Origin: Nemertoderma westbladi
Taxonomy: Eukaryota > Xenacoelomorpha > Nemertodermatida > Nemertodermatidae
NCBI GenBank assembly: GCA_032718475.1
Contig: JAUCBJ010000547.1
Location: forward strand, 1-60,355
Direction of reading: 5' to 3'
DNA: 60,355 bases
Of this stretch, positions 21,693-32,630 are shown in pieces (the first letter of the stretch is position 1; every line of letters starts with the position of its first letter). A program made the translations under genes and the position numbers. The notes below the pieces were generated by a model, which had not been told where the DNA came from, did not search any database, and was given only the letters and a program-made list of their open reading frames with translations.

Positions 21693-23792
21693 GATAATCC
21701 AGTTCGGACCAAACGGATTTGTTTAAGTATCCTGAGCACTTATTTCGACCCATTGGGATTTATTAGCCCAGTTATATTGATTGCTCGGAGTTTAGTACAA
21801 CAAATGTGGCTTGAAAACCACTCATGGGACGATCCGCTTAAGGGAGAATTGTTAAAGAAATGGATGAAATGGGAAGATTCTCTACCTGCCATCGAGAACT
21901 TTATAATTTCCCGTGCATATTTTGGCCATGTTCTTCCTACGTATTCCTATCAACTCCATGTGTTTGGAGACGCCAGCGACATGGGAATAGGTATAGTAGC
22001 ATATCTGCGAGTCGAAACTCCGGATGGAATCAAAGTCGCCTTGGTTACCTCTAAGGCATTGATTAACAACAAGTTAAAGGTTCCTCGAGCGGAGTTAAAG
22101 GCGGCTTTATACGCTACCGCCATCGGCCGGAACGTAACAGAACAAATCGACTATCCGCTGGAGAAAACGGTTTATTGGACCGACGCTTTACTCGTGTTGG
22201 AGTATCTAACCAATGAAGTCTGTCAGTTCAGCGTTTTTGTTACTAACAGGGTAGCTATTATTCTTAGTCGCACAAAGATAGATCAATGGAGACATTGCCC
22301 TGGTACGATTAATCCAGCCGATATCGCCTCCCGGGGAGCAACTCCACAGGAACTGATAGATACTCCAGACTGGTTGGGTGGACCCGACTTCCTGAGCAAG
22401 GAAGAGGATGAATGGCCTCCTCACCTTACTATGGCGGAGATTAGACAAGCCAAGGGAGCGGAGACAGTCAAACCTAAAACCCGGGCGAGTAAATCGAAGT
22501 TATTTAAACCGACTATCGATCTATCTGTATTACCTACTTCCGGGAATGATGCTTCGGATCCACAATCCCTCAACACAAATAAGTCTGTTGTGGAAATTAG
22601 AGATAGAGACTGGAAATCTGGAATACCAGACATCTCGCAAGGAATCTCACCCCTGCTGCAGAGAGCAATGCATCACTACAGTTCCTGGAATCGGCTCTGT
22701 AAAGCCGTCACATATTTAAGGAGATGTTTTCATCATCACTACTCCCGGACGAAGACCATTAGTGATACCGCTCCATTGACATCTGCGCAAGTTCATGTTA
22801 TTAAAAATTTACCCAAATATAAAACATCCGACCGGTTTCTAAAGGAGAAAATTAGTCACCAGGAGCATGAAGAAACAAATAAGCAGATACTGAGACTCCT
22901 GCAATGCTATGAAGATTCCGATAAGTATTTCCTGTTGTTGAGAAATCCGCAGATGCGCTTAAGGGATCGATTCTCTAGCACAATGATAGATGGGTTAATA
23001 CGTGTTGGAGGAAGGCTCACCAATGCGCCATTATCCTTTGACACTAAATTCCCCATACTCATTAGAAATCTTGAAGTACAAATCAAGATGATTGTAGATG
23101 TTCACAGTAAACTTTATTATGCTGGTAGAGAACGAGTTCTTAGCGAAATCCGAACTCGCTATTATTTTGATAAACCCCGTAGAGCTCTGAACCAAGTTCT
23201 TAGGAACTGCATCCCCTGTAGGAAAGCATTCAGTAGGCCTTTAACACAGCGAGAGGCAGAATTACCTAGGGAACGAGTAAGCTTCTATGAACCACCTTTT
23301 ACTAATACTGGTGTAGATTTATTTGGCCCTATTGAAGTATATCGTGCTAGGACTATAGTCAAGAGATGGTGTGTCATCTTCGTATGCATGACTTGTAGAG
23401 CCATTCATCTCGATATGGTGAACGATCTGTCTACCAACAGCTTCGTCTTAAGTTTACGCCGACAGATCGCTCGCTTCGGGACGAGTAATACCATGAGATC
23501 GGATAAGGGAACGAACTTCATTGGTGCCAATAACGAAATACAGGCTTACGTGAAGGACTGGAACCAAAGACAGGTGGACGATCAGCTAAGGATAACAGCG
23601 TCTAGCTGGACCTTCAACGCCGCCGACGCACCTTGGTGGGGAGGAAGTTGGGAGAGATTAATTAGAAGTGTCAAGACCGCATTTCACTTTATAGTGCCAT
23701 GCCGCGCGTATCTCACCGACGAAATTTTGCGGACGTTAATGGAGGAAATAGCTGCCTATCTCAACGAGAGACCGCTTATGCCAGTCTCATAG
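21693..23792 (+). CDS. BEL1 RNase H and integrase core
   Basis: Same frame as the RT, after its TGA. It has YFDPLGFISPVIL, the RNase H-like region (LHVFGDASDMGIGI, LKVPRAELKAALYA, YWTDALLVLEYL) and WRHCPGTINPADIASRGATP. The integrase zinc domain follows. Its second His appears replaced by Tyr (VHSKLYYAG; BEL2 has HLHLKHAG), while the two Cys of CIPC remain. The core has all three catalytic residues: Asp at 23316 (GVDLFGP), Asp at 23502 (SDKGTNF) and Glu at 23652 (GGSWERLI). An in-frame TAG at 23790-23792 interrupts the end of the core. Confidence 0.85.
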   Translation, partial: DNPVRTKRICLSILSTYFDPLGFISPVILIARSLVQQMWLENHSWDDPLKGELLKKWMKWEDSLPAIENFIISRAYFGHVLPTYSYQLHVFGDASDMGIGIVAYLRVETPDGIKVALVTSKALINNKLKVPRAELKAALYATAIGRNVTEQIDYPLEKTVYWTDALLVLEYLTNEVCQFSVFVTNRVAIILSRTKIDQWRHCPGTINPADIASRGATPQELIDTPDWLGGPDFLSKEEDEWPPHLTMAEIRQAKGAETVKPKTRASKSKLFKPTIDLSVLPTSGNDASDPQSLNTNKSVVEIRDRDWKSGIPDISQGISPLLQRAMHHYSSWNRLCKAVTYLRRCFHHHYSRTKTISDTAPLTSAQVHVIKNLPKYKTSDRFLKEKISHQEHEETNKQILRLLQCYEDSDKYFLLLRNPQMRLRDRFSSTMIDGLIRVGGRLTNAPLSFDTKFPILIRNLEVQIKMIVDVHSKLYYAGRERVLSEIRTRYYFDKPRRALNQVLRNCIPCRKAFSRPLTQREAELPRERVSFYEPPFTNTGVDLFGPIEVYRARTIVKRWCVIFVCMTCRAIHLDMVNDLSTNSFVLSLRRQIARFGTSNTMRSDKGTNFIGANNEIQAYVKDWNQRQVDDQLRITASSWTFNAADAPWWGGSWERLIRSVKTAFHFIVPCRAYLTDEILRTLMEEIAAYLNERPLMPVS

Positions 23793-24314
23793 AGTCCCGA
23801 TTCCCTGGAAGCGCTAACACCCGCGCACTTCCTACTGAAGAAACCTGTAGCCATGCTCCCACGATCGGAGATTGCCGACGGAGACGAATACTGCCGTGGA
23901 ACTTGGCAACTTATGCAGTTGCTATCCCGTCGTTTCGCTGACCATTTCGAGAAACATTATCTGCCCACGCTGCAACTTCGAACTAAGTGGTTTGCGCAGC
24001 AAGAAAACGTCAGCGCCGGAGATATGGTGCTTATTGTAGATCCAGACCTCCCACGTAAACGGTGGCAGACAGGTCGTATCATCGAGACTCACATCTCGGA
24101 TGATGGTTTAGTACGCTCGGTAGAACTCGTCGTCATGCGGCGTAACTTCAAGAAGCCAGGCATAATCTTTGAGACGCAACAACTCAATCGCCCAGTTGGT
24201 CGTTTATGTTTACTGGAAAGAGACAGAGAACTCTCCGGAAACTATGGAAGGCAAGACACTCTTCCCACGACCACCTCCCTAATTCCTCAAACATCTAGGG
24301 ACTCCCCAATGTGA
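23793..24314 (+). CDS. BEL1 integrase C-terminal domain
   Basis: It continues the integrase frame after TAG: SPDSLEALTPAHFLL is the conserved element that follows the RPL block. Then W.LMQLLSRRFADHFEKHYLPTLQLRTKW and a small beta-rich end (DMVLIVDPDLPRKRWQTGRI...). This domain is typical of BEL/Pao integrases and probably binds DNA. The natural stop is at 24312-24314. Confidence 0.85.
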   Translation, partial: SPDSLEALTPAHFLLKKPVAMLPRSEIADGDEYCRGTWQLMQLLSRRFADHFEKHYLPTLQLRTKWFAQQENVSAGDMVLIVDPDLPRKRWQTGRIIETHISDDGLVRSVELVVMRRNFKKPGIIFETQQLNRPVGRLCLLERDRELSGNYGRQDTLPTTTSLIPQTSRDSPM

Positions 24315-25934
24315 TACGTCTGGAGTGGGTGTATGACTATATTATTTTATCTATTTTATTATATTTTATATGTGAACATTATTATGTACTTTATTATAAT
24401 CGTTTTTATTCAATTTTATTTAGTAGAAGGTTATTTTAGATTATTTGGTAGATTAGTGCAATATATTAGTGTTTATTACGTAATTACATATATATAATAT
24501 ATATTTAGTGTGACGGCGAGAAATAATTTTTTCTCTTTCCTTACTGTCCGTATCATATTATAAATACGTGACTACAGTAAGATGAAATGTCTGTACTTAT
24601 TAAAGTACAATAAAGCCACTACTATATTCAAGTATTATTGGTAGGCAGAGTATTAGGAATGCAAAGTTCAGATCCTCGTGTCTCGGCTAAACCAAGCTCT
24701 GGGTAGACCTTGGAAACGACTTGCCTCTTCACACTGACATTGCTTCGTGCGATATTGCTCTTCTACCTTATATTAAATAATACATATAGTAGCGTGATGT
24801 CCATATAACAGTAGCGTAAAATGCAAATAAATCTGTTAAACCTTTTGACCATCTGTAATTCTAGTCGATTAAGATATCGCGGCACCCACCGATATACTTG
24901 AAAGACAAATTCTAGAATCAGTGGTTAACGTCCCCGGACAAGTTCTGGAATAAATCGGTGCCCATCTTAAATATTAATTTAATATTTAGTAAAATCTGTA
25001 AAATTCAGATCCTTTAAATTTCTAGTCAATTAAGATATCGCAGCACTTACCGATACTCTTAAAAGACAATTGTCATAGAATTAAGGATCCTATGCCCCCA
25101 GACCTGCTCTGGAATCAAATTGTGTCAATTTTAACATCAAATAATAAAATTCACGGGAATAAATTTAAATTCATACTTTAAATGAATTTCATAAATTGTC
25201 GTTTTGTGCAATTTATAACATTCCCAAAATTCCATTAATTAATAGATCATGGGAGCGGAGATTCATCCTATTGAGTGTATTAGAGTGCGAGAATCTCCAA
25301 CATATAGTCAATAGCCGATAAAATTAATAAAATCATGCATAAAGAGGATATTGACAATTAAAGAATTACTATTAAATAGCATCCCAGATCTGTATGCATG
25401 AGAATTACCCTAATTCTACCGCTAGCATTCCATAATGTCACCATAGCAACACCCACGCTAGAATTAGAAGCAAGTTAAGAGAACAATAGAAAGCTTGTCC
25501 TATTGCATAGCATAGAGAATACATAGCACACTGTTAGTATCCAAGGATACACAGTAATAACGTGACATTCTGGAAGGCACTGACTAACGGACAAATGGCC
25601 TGTATGTGTACAATTGGTGACAGTTGTGTGGAATTTGTGCGTTTATAGGTGAATGTTACTGCTAAAGTATGTTTACAGTAGCTAGTCGCAATTGTAAAAG
25701 TAGCCCAACTCTCCTATAGAAAGAACCTAAGTGGATCCAAGCCTTTGGGACGGACAGTGGAGTGACTTGTGCCGGTTATCGTTGTCGTGCTGTTGCTACA
25801 TGTTGGCGTAAACACCGCGACGACGGTACATCGGCGCTGAGAATCCCACTGTCCGGGGGCAAAGAGAAGTAGGCAGCGACGCCCGCTCGCCTAAATATAA
25901 ACTCATTTGATATTAATAAACTCAGATAGCAGAT
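24315..25934 (+). other. BEL1 pol-ORF3 spacer with diverged tandem repeat and a hairpin
   Basis: 1.6 kb without a gene. Two units of about 161 bp start at 24861 and 25022 ('ctagtc.attaagatatcgc.gcac..accgata'). At 25751-25760 and 25846-25855 there is a perfect 10-bp inverted repeat, CGGACAGTGG and its complement, enclosing about 85 bases and ending 80 bases before the ORF3 ATG. It might form an RNA stem relevant to ORF3 expression. A possible 3' splice site (CAGATAGCAG) lies just before the ATG. Confidence 0.6.
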
Positions 25935-28900
25935 ATGACGGAGTTGATAGAAGATGATCTTGGTATTAGGGAGCGATATACTCTACCTTTGCAAGCATTT
26001 GTGGATAGCTTAATACGCGGTGAAGCCGATCCAACCATTACGGAGGACGATGGTCGTTATATCGAACCACCGATGTCCCAAGAGCAACTTGCGCGTGAAT
26101 TGGATTATCGAAAATTCACCGCTCGCTATACGAATCGTAATGGTACGTATATGGACTTCTTAACTACCGGCCATCCTATCGATTTACATGATACGGACGA
26201 TGTAGATACAGAGAGGGAAATGGTTCTGTTTAAATATCATACCCAGCGGAGTCGTAACGATAAACCGAGAATAGATCACGAAAATTCTATTCGTAATAGA
26301 CTGGAAAGAGAAAACGTTGAAGAACCGGATAAACGCATCGACTTCAACGAATACCTAGAATTTTTGAGAGAAACCTATCTCAATATCGCCAGTCAGCAGA
26401 ACCTAGAGACTCGATATCCTCAAGGTATACATCATGACCCTGTGGTAGAACTCAAACGGCTCTATTTCACTATGATGTATCTTACCGCCGAGCGTCCACT
26501 ACCTGTTATCCCGGATAGTTTTGAACAAATGGAAGAATATTGCAAAACTGGAGAACGATCACCCGCGTTTCCTCTACAGGACGTACGTCTTTGGTATTAT
26601 TGTGACGAATGCCCTAGACCCAACCAACAAACTGAAAGACATAAACATCCGCGGAGACATTGCGCTAAACACAGCTTTACGCGTTACACTTACGGGAGTT
26701 TCGAGCGAAACCTATTCGACGTACCACCTACGATCGCTCGTCTTAAACGATCACTGAATAAACCCATGATCAGAGTTCCGGAATACTCGGTCCGGCCTCC
26801 TCATTCCCTAGTGAGACCTCAAACTCTTGATCCTAACAGTATCACTGATCCTCCCGAACTATATTCCCTGTTCAAAGACTTAGTGTTACCCGAACAATTA
26901 ATCGGTGGTGCTCCGGTAGTGGGTTCGTTAGACATTCGCCCATCCTACTTAGCCGGATTGGGACGCGGGCAGCTAATATCGCCCTTTGATCCTTACAATC
27001 GTCCAGGATTAAACCCGATGCAACCCGCCACGGAAGTCGAGGAGAGCATTATAAGAAACGCTTTAGACGCTATTCGACAGAAGATCGGAAAGGGAACACA
27101 AGATTGTTTAGAGAAACGTAAATTACAACAACAAGTCCAATCGGTGAAGGAGCTAGCCTTGCCACAGTTCGATAGAGAAATCCAAAACCTCGAGGAAGAC
27201 ATCGAGCTTGGACGCACGTATTCTCTACAAGAATTTTTAGATGAACGCTTACAGAGACAAGCGGAAGAAAATCTACTCGAGGAGAAACACACGAAACTGG
27301 AAGAGAGAGAAGAAGCCGCTTTAGCCCAACCTGAAGCTCAAATCCTTATGACAGACCTCTACTCTCAAACCATTCGTCATCCCTCGATGATTCCACATTT
27401 CGGAGACAAACTCTTCGCGACGATACAACCTCAACCAGTTGATATCAGTACAGGATCGCAAAATCTTATCGCTGACGCCCCTATGTTACAGCGTCCGCCG
27501 ATCGAGGCCACTCGTGTTGACGGTATACTCGTTGAACCTCCGGACAATCGAGCGGATCTTGTCCGTCGTATGGTACACGATGTCAACATACGCGCTAGAC
27601 CTTTACAGAACTCGTTTTATGGGATTAAAGACCACCCTTATTACGTTAATCTGACCCAATATTATATGGTAAAACCAGAAGACCCGACGCATAATTTAAA
27701 GTTTCTACCACTAATAAATCCTCTAGACATTGTCGAACTCGAACAATTGCAGAAACATCTGGATCAGTTAGTAAAAGTAAACTCATTTAGAAAACCATAT
27801 AACATTTCTAGAATCGAGAAAGATATAGAACCCCCTTATAATCTCGATGGATTTATTAAAACTCGATTAGTCCATTGGAATCTAGATGTATTATTTGAAG
27901 AAGAGAAAATACAAAGATACGGAAATTTGGAGACATATACCACTCGGCACATGAAGTATAGTGATCTCCCTGACGCTAACCAATGCGCCACCTTGTGGCA
28001 TCCAGTAGGGATGACCCTAGAGAACGCCACCAAGGAGTGGAATGAAACTCTTAATGTTATTGAGATGTATGGAGTTGTCACCTACGATAATGAAGGTAGC
28101 GTTCCGGTTGGAGAACTAGGAACTACGCGCATGATCCACATACGCGGATTAGCTGGTTCTACCCACGTGTTTACTCGAGCGTGTTCCGACGTGATTGATT
28201 ATTCCTTTGAAACTCTCACCGAAACACAAAGGAATCTCCGACATGGACAATTCGAACTCACGCAGCGTTACGTCATTGACACCGAACGCAAACCGGCCAT
28301 GGGTATCGATGGATCGATGTTACCCCAGCCCGTACTCGAGATGTTGTTCAACGAAAGAATCCTTAAAATCGGCTCAGCTGTTTATGGAGATCTCCAAAAC
28401 GACTTTCGGAATATGGAGAACATTCCATACCCTTTCGTTGATACTCAGCTGATTGCTCCCTGGGCAGAAGGTCGAGGTTTCTTCCGCACCATGTATGCTA
28501 ATACGTCTAGCAACATTACAAAGGTGCAACGAACTTCCATCGGACATCTTGCCTTTCAGGAATACGGATGGAATTTCAAAGTCGGAAATCCCATTAACTA
28601 TCAACAAGTATACGGAGACCATTATTCTCGATTATACTTTGATGGACCATTGACCGCACCTGGCGCCGTGTATAGCTTCATGAGTGTTCCACTCCGTCCC
28701 TCCTTAGCTATATACACGATCTTTGAAAACACCGCACTTGCCGGTTGGGTAGCCGATGTGTGCAGTCGTACTATACGCGCCCATCCATTAATACTTGGGA
28801 CCAAACTCGCTAAGCTAGATGAACATAATAAATTCATCCGCTTCGAATGTTTCCGGCGATTTTTAACCCCGTTCCGCAACGTGGATAGCCAATTTAAAGA

Positions 28901-30188
28901 CCGCGCTTTGACCAAGCTCAGCCTAAGAAACTCAGCTGCAGAGAAGTTGGATAGCGCTGGATTCGCCATTTTCAAAGAGATTTGTATATCGAATTTGCAC
29001 TCCTCGGTTATACAAAGACCTCGAATCCCCACAGGTTATTCTGTCGTGGAAATTCAGACAATAGGTCCACCTGAAGAGACAGACACGCCCACCTCAGCTA
29101 TGCACTTGGAAGACGAGCCAATATGTCTAGAATCTGAGGAGATTCAGCCTATCGCGTCCCGGAACAGCGACAACGACTACATCATAGAATGGTATCAAGG
29201 TCCACAGTGTCTCACTGCGTACGATTATCGACATGCCAACTATGTTTCTAGGCAACGTTGTCGGTTATGCGCATCGAGAGACCATGATACGCCCATGGAC
29301 ACAAACGTCCGCTGTTCCTATTTCCAAGAACAACCGACTATGGAAATTTATTGCGCATATTGCAGAATCAATAACTTGCATATCTTTGCGGTTTGCCCTC
29401 AATTTATGACTCAATGTCACCATTGTCAACTAAAGGGACATGCCAGTTTCGATTGCCCTTTTAATCACGATTTGGAAAGCGTAGATGAAATGATCACACT
29501 ACGTTACATCAGAGCTTGGGAAGCGAACGCTGATTTACATTGTGATTCGCGCCATCGCTATTATCCCGGACGCGCTTACGAAGGAGTTTATGCGTTCCAT
29601 CCTTATCTATTCGCTTCGGTCGAACAGAAATCACGCATATCGAGTTACGAGCTACTGAAGCGCGTCGGAGAATGTATTTCAACCAAATTTGTACGCAAAT
29701 TTCTCAGGAGTGTTAATCCTAGCGACCTTCATTCCTATAACTTAATCAATTACATCCGTCAGGATCCAGACTATGGAGACTTATTTGTTAACTCACACCC
29801 CGAGTTACAGGAAGTATATCGACGGCCTTACGAATACCGAGCCCGCGAACGCGAGTTGGAAAGAACCATTAAACCCCGGAGGTTTCTAACTGCCTATGGT
29901 CCACCCACGGCCCTCGTTCAGACCACTCGTAAAGGACCCGTAAGAGCGGCTGTCTTAAAACGAGCTCTCAAAGCCGTTAGACCCCTCTCCCCCGACGTTG
30001 ATGTCAATCAACCCGGTACTTCGACTGGCGGATACACCGACCATAATCCTACACCCTCTGATGCAATCATATTGCACCCTTCACCCAGGAGTTATAGCCC
30101 TCCTTGTAAAGTGGCTCGCCCCAAAGAGAAAAGGACTCTGGCTAGCTTTAAAAAACTGCGTAAACGCCGTCCGCGCAAGAAAGACTAA
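25935..30188 (+). CDS. BEL1 ORF3: large protein with DEDDy exonuclease-like motifs and three zinc knuckles
   Basis: One uninterrupted frame of 1417 codons from ATG 25935. Not a known BEL/Pao product to me. Seen: Cys/His cluster at 223-246 (C-x2-C...H-x3-H-C-x2-H). Also seen: GVVTYDNEG with Asp718 and Glu720, then KIGSAVYGDLQNDF with Asp819 and PFVDTQLIAPW with Asp836, then LAIYTIFENT with Tyr927 and Glu931. The order D-x-E, D, Y-x3-D/E is that of DEDDy 3'-5' exonucleases (RNase D/WRN type), but the spacing is longer and the last acid is Glu. At 1109-1174 three Cys/His motifs end with CHHCQLKGHASFDC. The last ~50 residues are strongly basic. No signal peptide or membrane helix. Homologous to the BEL2 ORF3. 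Inferred: a nucleic-acid-binding protein, possibly an RNA exonuclease. The activity is unproven. Confidence 0.8.
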   Translation: MTELIEDDLGIRERYTLPLQAFVDSLIRGEADPTITEDDGRYIEPPMSQEQLARELDYRKFTARYTNRNGTYMDFLTTGHPIDLHDTDDVDTEREMVLFKYHTQRSRNDKPRIDHENSIRNRLERENVEEPDKRIDFNEYLEFLRETYLNIASQQNLETRYPQGIHHDPVVELKRLYFTMMYLTAERPLPVIPDSFEQMEEYCKTGERSPAFPLQDVRLWYYCDECPRPNQQTERHKHPRRHCAKHSFTRYTYGSFERNLFDVPPTIARLKRSLNKPMIRVPEYSVRPPHSLVRPQTLDPNSITDPPELYSLFKDLVLPEQLIGGAPVVGSLDIRPSYLAGLGRGQLISPFDPYNRPGLNPMQPATEVEESIIRNALDAIRQKIGKGTQDCLEKRKLQQQVQSVKELALPQFDREIQNLEEDIELGRTYSLQEFLDERLQRQAEENLLEEKHTKLEEREEAALAQPEAQILMTDLYSQTIRHPSMIPHFGDKLFATIQPQPVDISTGSQNLIADAPMLQRPPIEATRVDGILVEPPDNRADLVRRMVHDVNIRARPLQNSFYGIKDHPYYVNLTQYYMVKPEDPTHNLKFLPLINPLDIVELEQLQKHLDQLVKVNSFRKPYNISRIEKDIEPPYNLDGFIKTRLVHWNLDVLFEEEKIQRYGNLETYTTRHMKYSDLPDANQCATLWHPVGMTLENATKEWNETLNVIEMYGVVTYDNEGSVPVGELGTTRMIHIRGLAGSTHVFTRACSDVIDYSFETLTETQRNLRHGQFELTQRYVIDTERKPAMGIDGSMLPQPVLEMLFNERILKIGSAVYGDLQNDFRNMENIPYPFVDTQLIAPWAEGRGFFRTMYANTSSNITKVQRTSIGHLAFQEYGWNFKVGNPINYQQVYGDHYSRLYFDGPLTAPGAVYSFMSVPLRPSLAIYTIFENTALAGWVADVCSRTIRAHPLILGTKLAKLDEHNKFIRFECFRRFLTPFRNVDSQFKDRALTKLSLRNSAAEKLDSAGFAIFKEICISNLHSSVIQRPRIPTGYSVVEIQTIGPPEETDTPTSAMHLEDEPICLESEEIQPIASRNSDNDYIIEWYQGPQCLTAYDYRHANYVSRQRCRLCASRDHDTPMDTNVRCSYFQEQPTMEIYCAYCRINNLHIFAVCPQFMTQCHHCQLKGHASFDCPFNHDLESVDEMITLRYIRAWEANADLHCDSRHRYYPGRAYEGVYAFHPYLFASVEQKSRISSYELLKRVGECISTKFVRKFLRSVNPSDLHSYNLINYIRQDPDYGDLFVNSHPELQEVYRRPYEYRARERELERTIKPRRFLTAYGPPTALVQTTRKGPVRAAVLKRALKAVRPLSPDVDVNQPGTSTGGYTDHNPTPSDAIILHPSPRSYSPPCKVARPKEKRTLASFKKLRKRRPRKKD

Positions 30189-30258
30189 CTGTTTAGAGTA
30201 TTTACATATATTAGAAACTGTGATTTTTGTATATTTATAAACTTGAATCCCATTTTCT

Positions 30259-30266
30259 GGGAGCGG
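30259..30266 (+). promoter_or_regulatory. BEL1 polypurine tract (GGGAGCGG)
   Basis: A short purine-rich run abuts the first base of the 3' LTR, where the plus-strand primer of reverse transcription is expected. BEL2 has GGAGTGG in the equivalent place. Confidence 0.6.
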
Positions 30267-31461
30267 TGTAAAAGCTTTTGCGGATATACTCAGTCCCCCT
30301 CGCCCGCAAGGTACCGTTATAGGTGTTTTAACGGACATAAAAGTCATTCTTCTATATGCATGCTTTGGCGGACATGGTAAGGCAAAAAACCCGCAATGCA
30401 CCAAATACCCTGGCACAGCTTAGCCTTGATGATTCAGATTACGACATCTAACAGCTGGTTGCTGACATGGAAACAGCCATTGGACACATGGTTCTTTGTT
30501 TAGCTTAACAGCCAATCAGAGCGATTTTTTCTGTCGATGTGGAGATATTTGGCCGATCGTGCTAGGAGTGTTCAGTCTTACTGTTTTTCTTGATACTGTT
30601 GTGTTGTTTCTATCTAGGCCAGGAACACCGGCTCTAGAGTCAATTCGTTTCAGAATTTAGAAGAAATATTAGTAGGCTTAAGATTATAGAGCGTATAACT
30701 GTTATCAGTCCAACTCAATCAGTGCAACACGGCACATACTTGTCATATCATATCTTAACCTACCGTCTTAATGCTTTTTACTGTTGTCATATTTTGTATC
30801 AGTTGGTTGAATATTATTTGGAGAACATTTATAAAGAACCCAAATTTCCCAATTTTCTTGATACACTACAGGTTAGAGAGACAGGTTACATATAGCGATT
30901 GCGACTTATATTATTGTGGTTTGTAGTGAATTTAATGCTATTTGATAAGCACTACATGAGTCAGTTGCTGTTCTCTTTATATATGATAAAATTCATTGAC
31001 GGTCGGCAAATTAGTGAGCAGTATTGTGTGTTACCGGTAATGTGCATGATTGTGGCTGATAACTAAGCATTTCCTAAAGAATGCGCCTCATACGTGAATC
31101 ATAAGCCTTACCGACTTACCGTTGTGATTAGTATAAGTCATATCTCTGTTTACCGAGATAGAGCGCCACGTCCTAAAGGAACTGTTAGTATTTCCCGAAA
31201 GTGAATAATATTAGTCAGAAATTATTTATTAACGATCAATCGAATAATACAGTAAGCTTACACTGCAATAATAATCTAAGCCCTCAGAATCCAGTCTCCC
31301 GGGTATATCCAGCGGGTGAATGGACGCGCACTAGGCTGGCTTCTGCTAATGTTGTGTTTATTGGTATTAAATATTTGTCAATTTCTAAAGTCTATTTATA
31401 AACCAAAAGACATATAAATTTTGGCAGGTTAAACTGCTAAAGGTCTTCAAAAGCGCGTACA
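30267..31461 (+). repeat. BEL1 3' LTR (1195 bp)
   Basis: Same length as the 5' LTR, with about five substitutions (for example at positions matching 12990, 13170, 13183, 13211 and 13661 of the left copy). It is followed by the ATACT duplication. Confidence 0.95.
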
Positions 31462-31466
31462 ATACT
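31462..31466. repeat. BEL1 target-site duplication, right (ATACT)
   Basis: Matches 12768-12772. Confidence 0.9.
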
Positions 31467-32625
31467 CAAAAATGATCTCAGCTTAACTAAAAGTGCTGGC
31501 ATTATTGTTGCAAATATATCGGACCACTTACCAGTTTTCGCTCATACACAATTGCATTTCAATAAAAGTAATTTTATTCAACACACATTTATTACAAGCC
31601 GTGATAAGTCAAACAAAAATAAACCAGTTTTTTGGGATAAATTGCAGAAAACCCAATGTTGGGATCAAATAACTTCAAAAAATCATCCAAATGAATCATT
31701 GGATACATATGGAAATTTACCAGAGTTTGTATAATGACAACTTCCCATTCAAAAAGGTTAAGATAATTAATAATGAAAAACCCTGGATTTTTGAAAATAT
31801 TTACCAGTCCATTCCGATGAACCATAAACTATATTCAAATTATTTAAAAAATCGCACTGATAAAAAGAAACACGAGTACATAGTTTATAAAAACATACCA
31901 ACTAAGACTATCAGAATCGCCAAACAACAATATTTTTCTAAGCTTTTTGATAAATATAAGTTCAATATTAGCAAAATATGGTCAGTAATCAAGGAAGTAA
32001 TAAATAAAAAACAAACTCTCTTTCCACAAATTTTTTTATTGATGGTTTCAAAACTGATAACCAAAGTAAAATTGCAAATGGATTTAATGACTATTTTAGT
32101 ACTGTCGCAACTAATCTTGCTGAGACAATCACAAATCCGGCGGGATCCTTTACAGATACTTTAGGTACACCTCAGCCAAAGTCTATATTTTTTTCACCAC
32201 TAAATAAATCTGAGGTAGAAGGAATTGTAATAAGTTTGAGTAAATCTAAAGCGGTTAGTTCAGATCTTATAGATCCAAGCGTTGCCCGTAATTGTTTTAC
32301 TCTCATTAGTGAACCAATTACACATATAATTAACCAATCTCTATCCTTTGGTATCTTCCCTGACAAATGGAAATTAGCAAGAGTGGTCCCAATTTTTAAG
32401 GCTAACGAAACTTTTAAATTTTCCAATTACCGCCCTGTAAGTATTTTGCCCTTTCTATCCAAAATTCTAGAAAAGGCAGTGTTTCTGCAAGTTCTTGATT
32501 TTTTAAATGAAACAGATGGAATTCATGAAAATCAATTTGGTTTTCAAAAGAGAATATCAACTACAGTACAACAGCCTTCATTCTCTTATATAGCAATTTA
32601 ACAGAAGCATTTGAAAATAGAGATA
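31467..32625 (+). pseudogene. LINE-A, middle segment: end of endonuclease and start of RT
   Basis: Directly after BEL1 the LINE-A protein resumes with ...SLTKSAGIIVANISDHLPVFA, where SDH-P is the final EEP motif. A linker region in several frames follows. Then SKSKAVSSDLIDPSVARNC, WKLARVVPIFK, FSNYRPVSILPFLSKILEK and ENQFGFQK, the fingers of a non-LTR reverse transcriptase. It ends at the BEL2 target site and continues at 51788. Several frame changes and stops show that it was already decayed. Confidence 0.85.
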
Positions 32626-32630
32626 CAACT
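32626..32630. repeat. BEL2 target-site duplication, left (CAACT)
   Basis: CAACT precedes the left LTR and recurs at 51783-51787 after the right LTR. The flanks share up to eight bases, so the exact 5-bp limit rests partly on analogy with BEL1 and on the position of the purine tract. Confidence 0.75.

Larger units (their letters stand above)
12773..31461 (+). mobile_element. BEL1: 18.7-kb BEL/Pao LTR retrotransposon with an extra ORF
   Basis: Two 1195-bp LTRs (TGT...ACA) flank gag, pol and a third long ORF. The 5-bp duplication ATACT at 12768-12772 and 31462-31466 marks the insertion. The LTRs differ at about five positions by eye, so the insertion is young. Order: LTR, 2.2-kb repeat-rich leader, gag (16204), zinc-knuckle/protease, RT, RNase H, integrase (to 24314), 1.6-kb spacer, ORF3 (25935-30188), purine tract, LTR. 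Typical BEL/Pao elements are roughly half this size. Gag-pol carries three in-frame stops and one frameshift, while ORF3 is intact. It interrupts the endonuclease of LINE-A. Confidence 0.95.
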
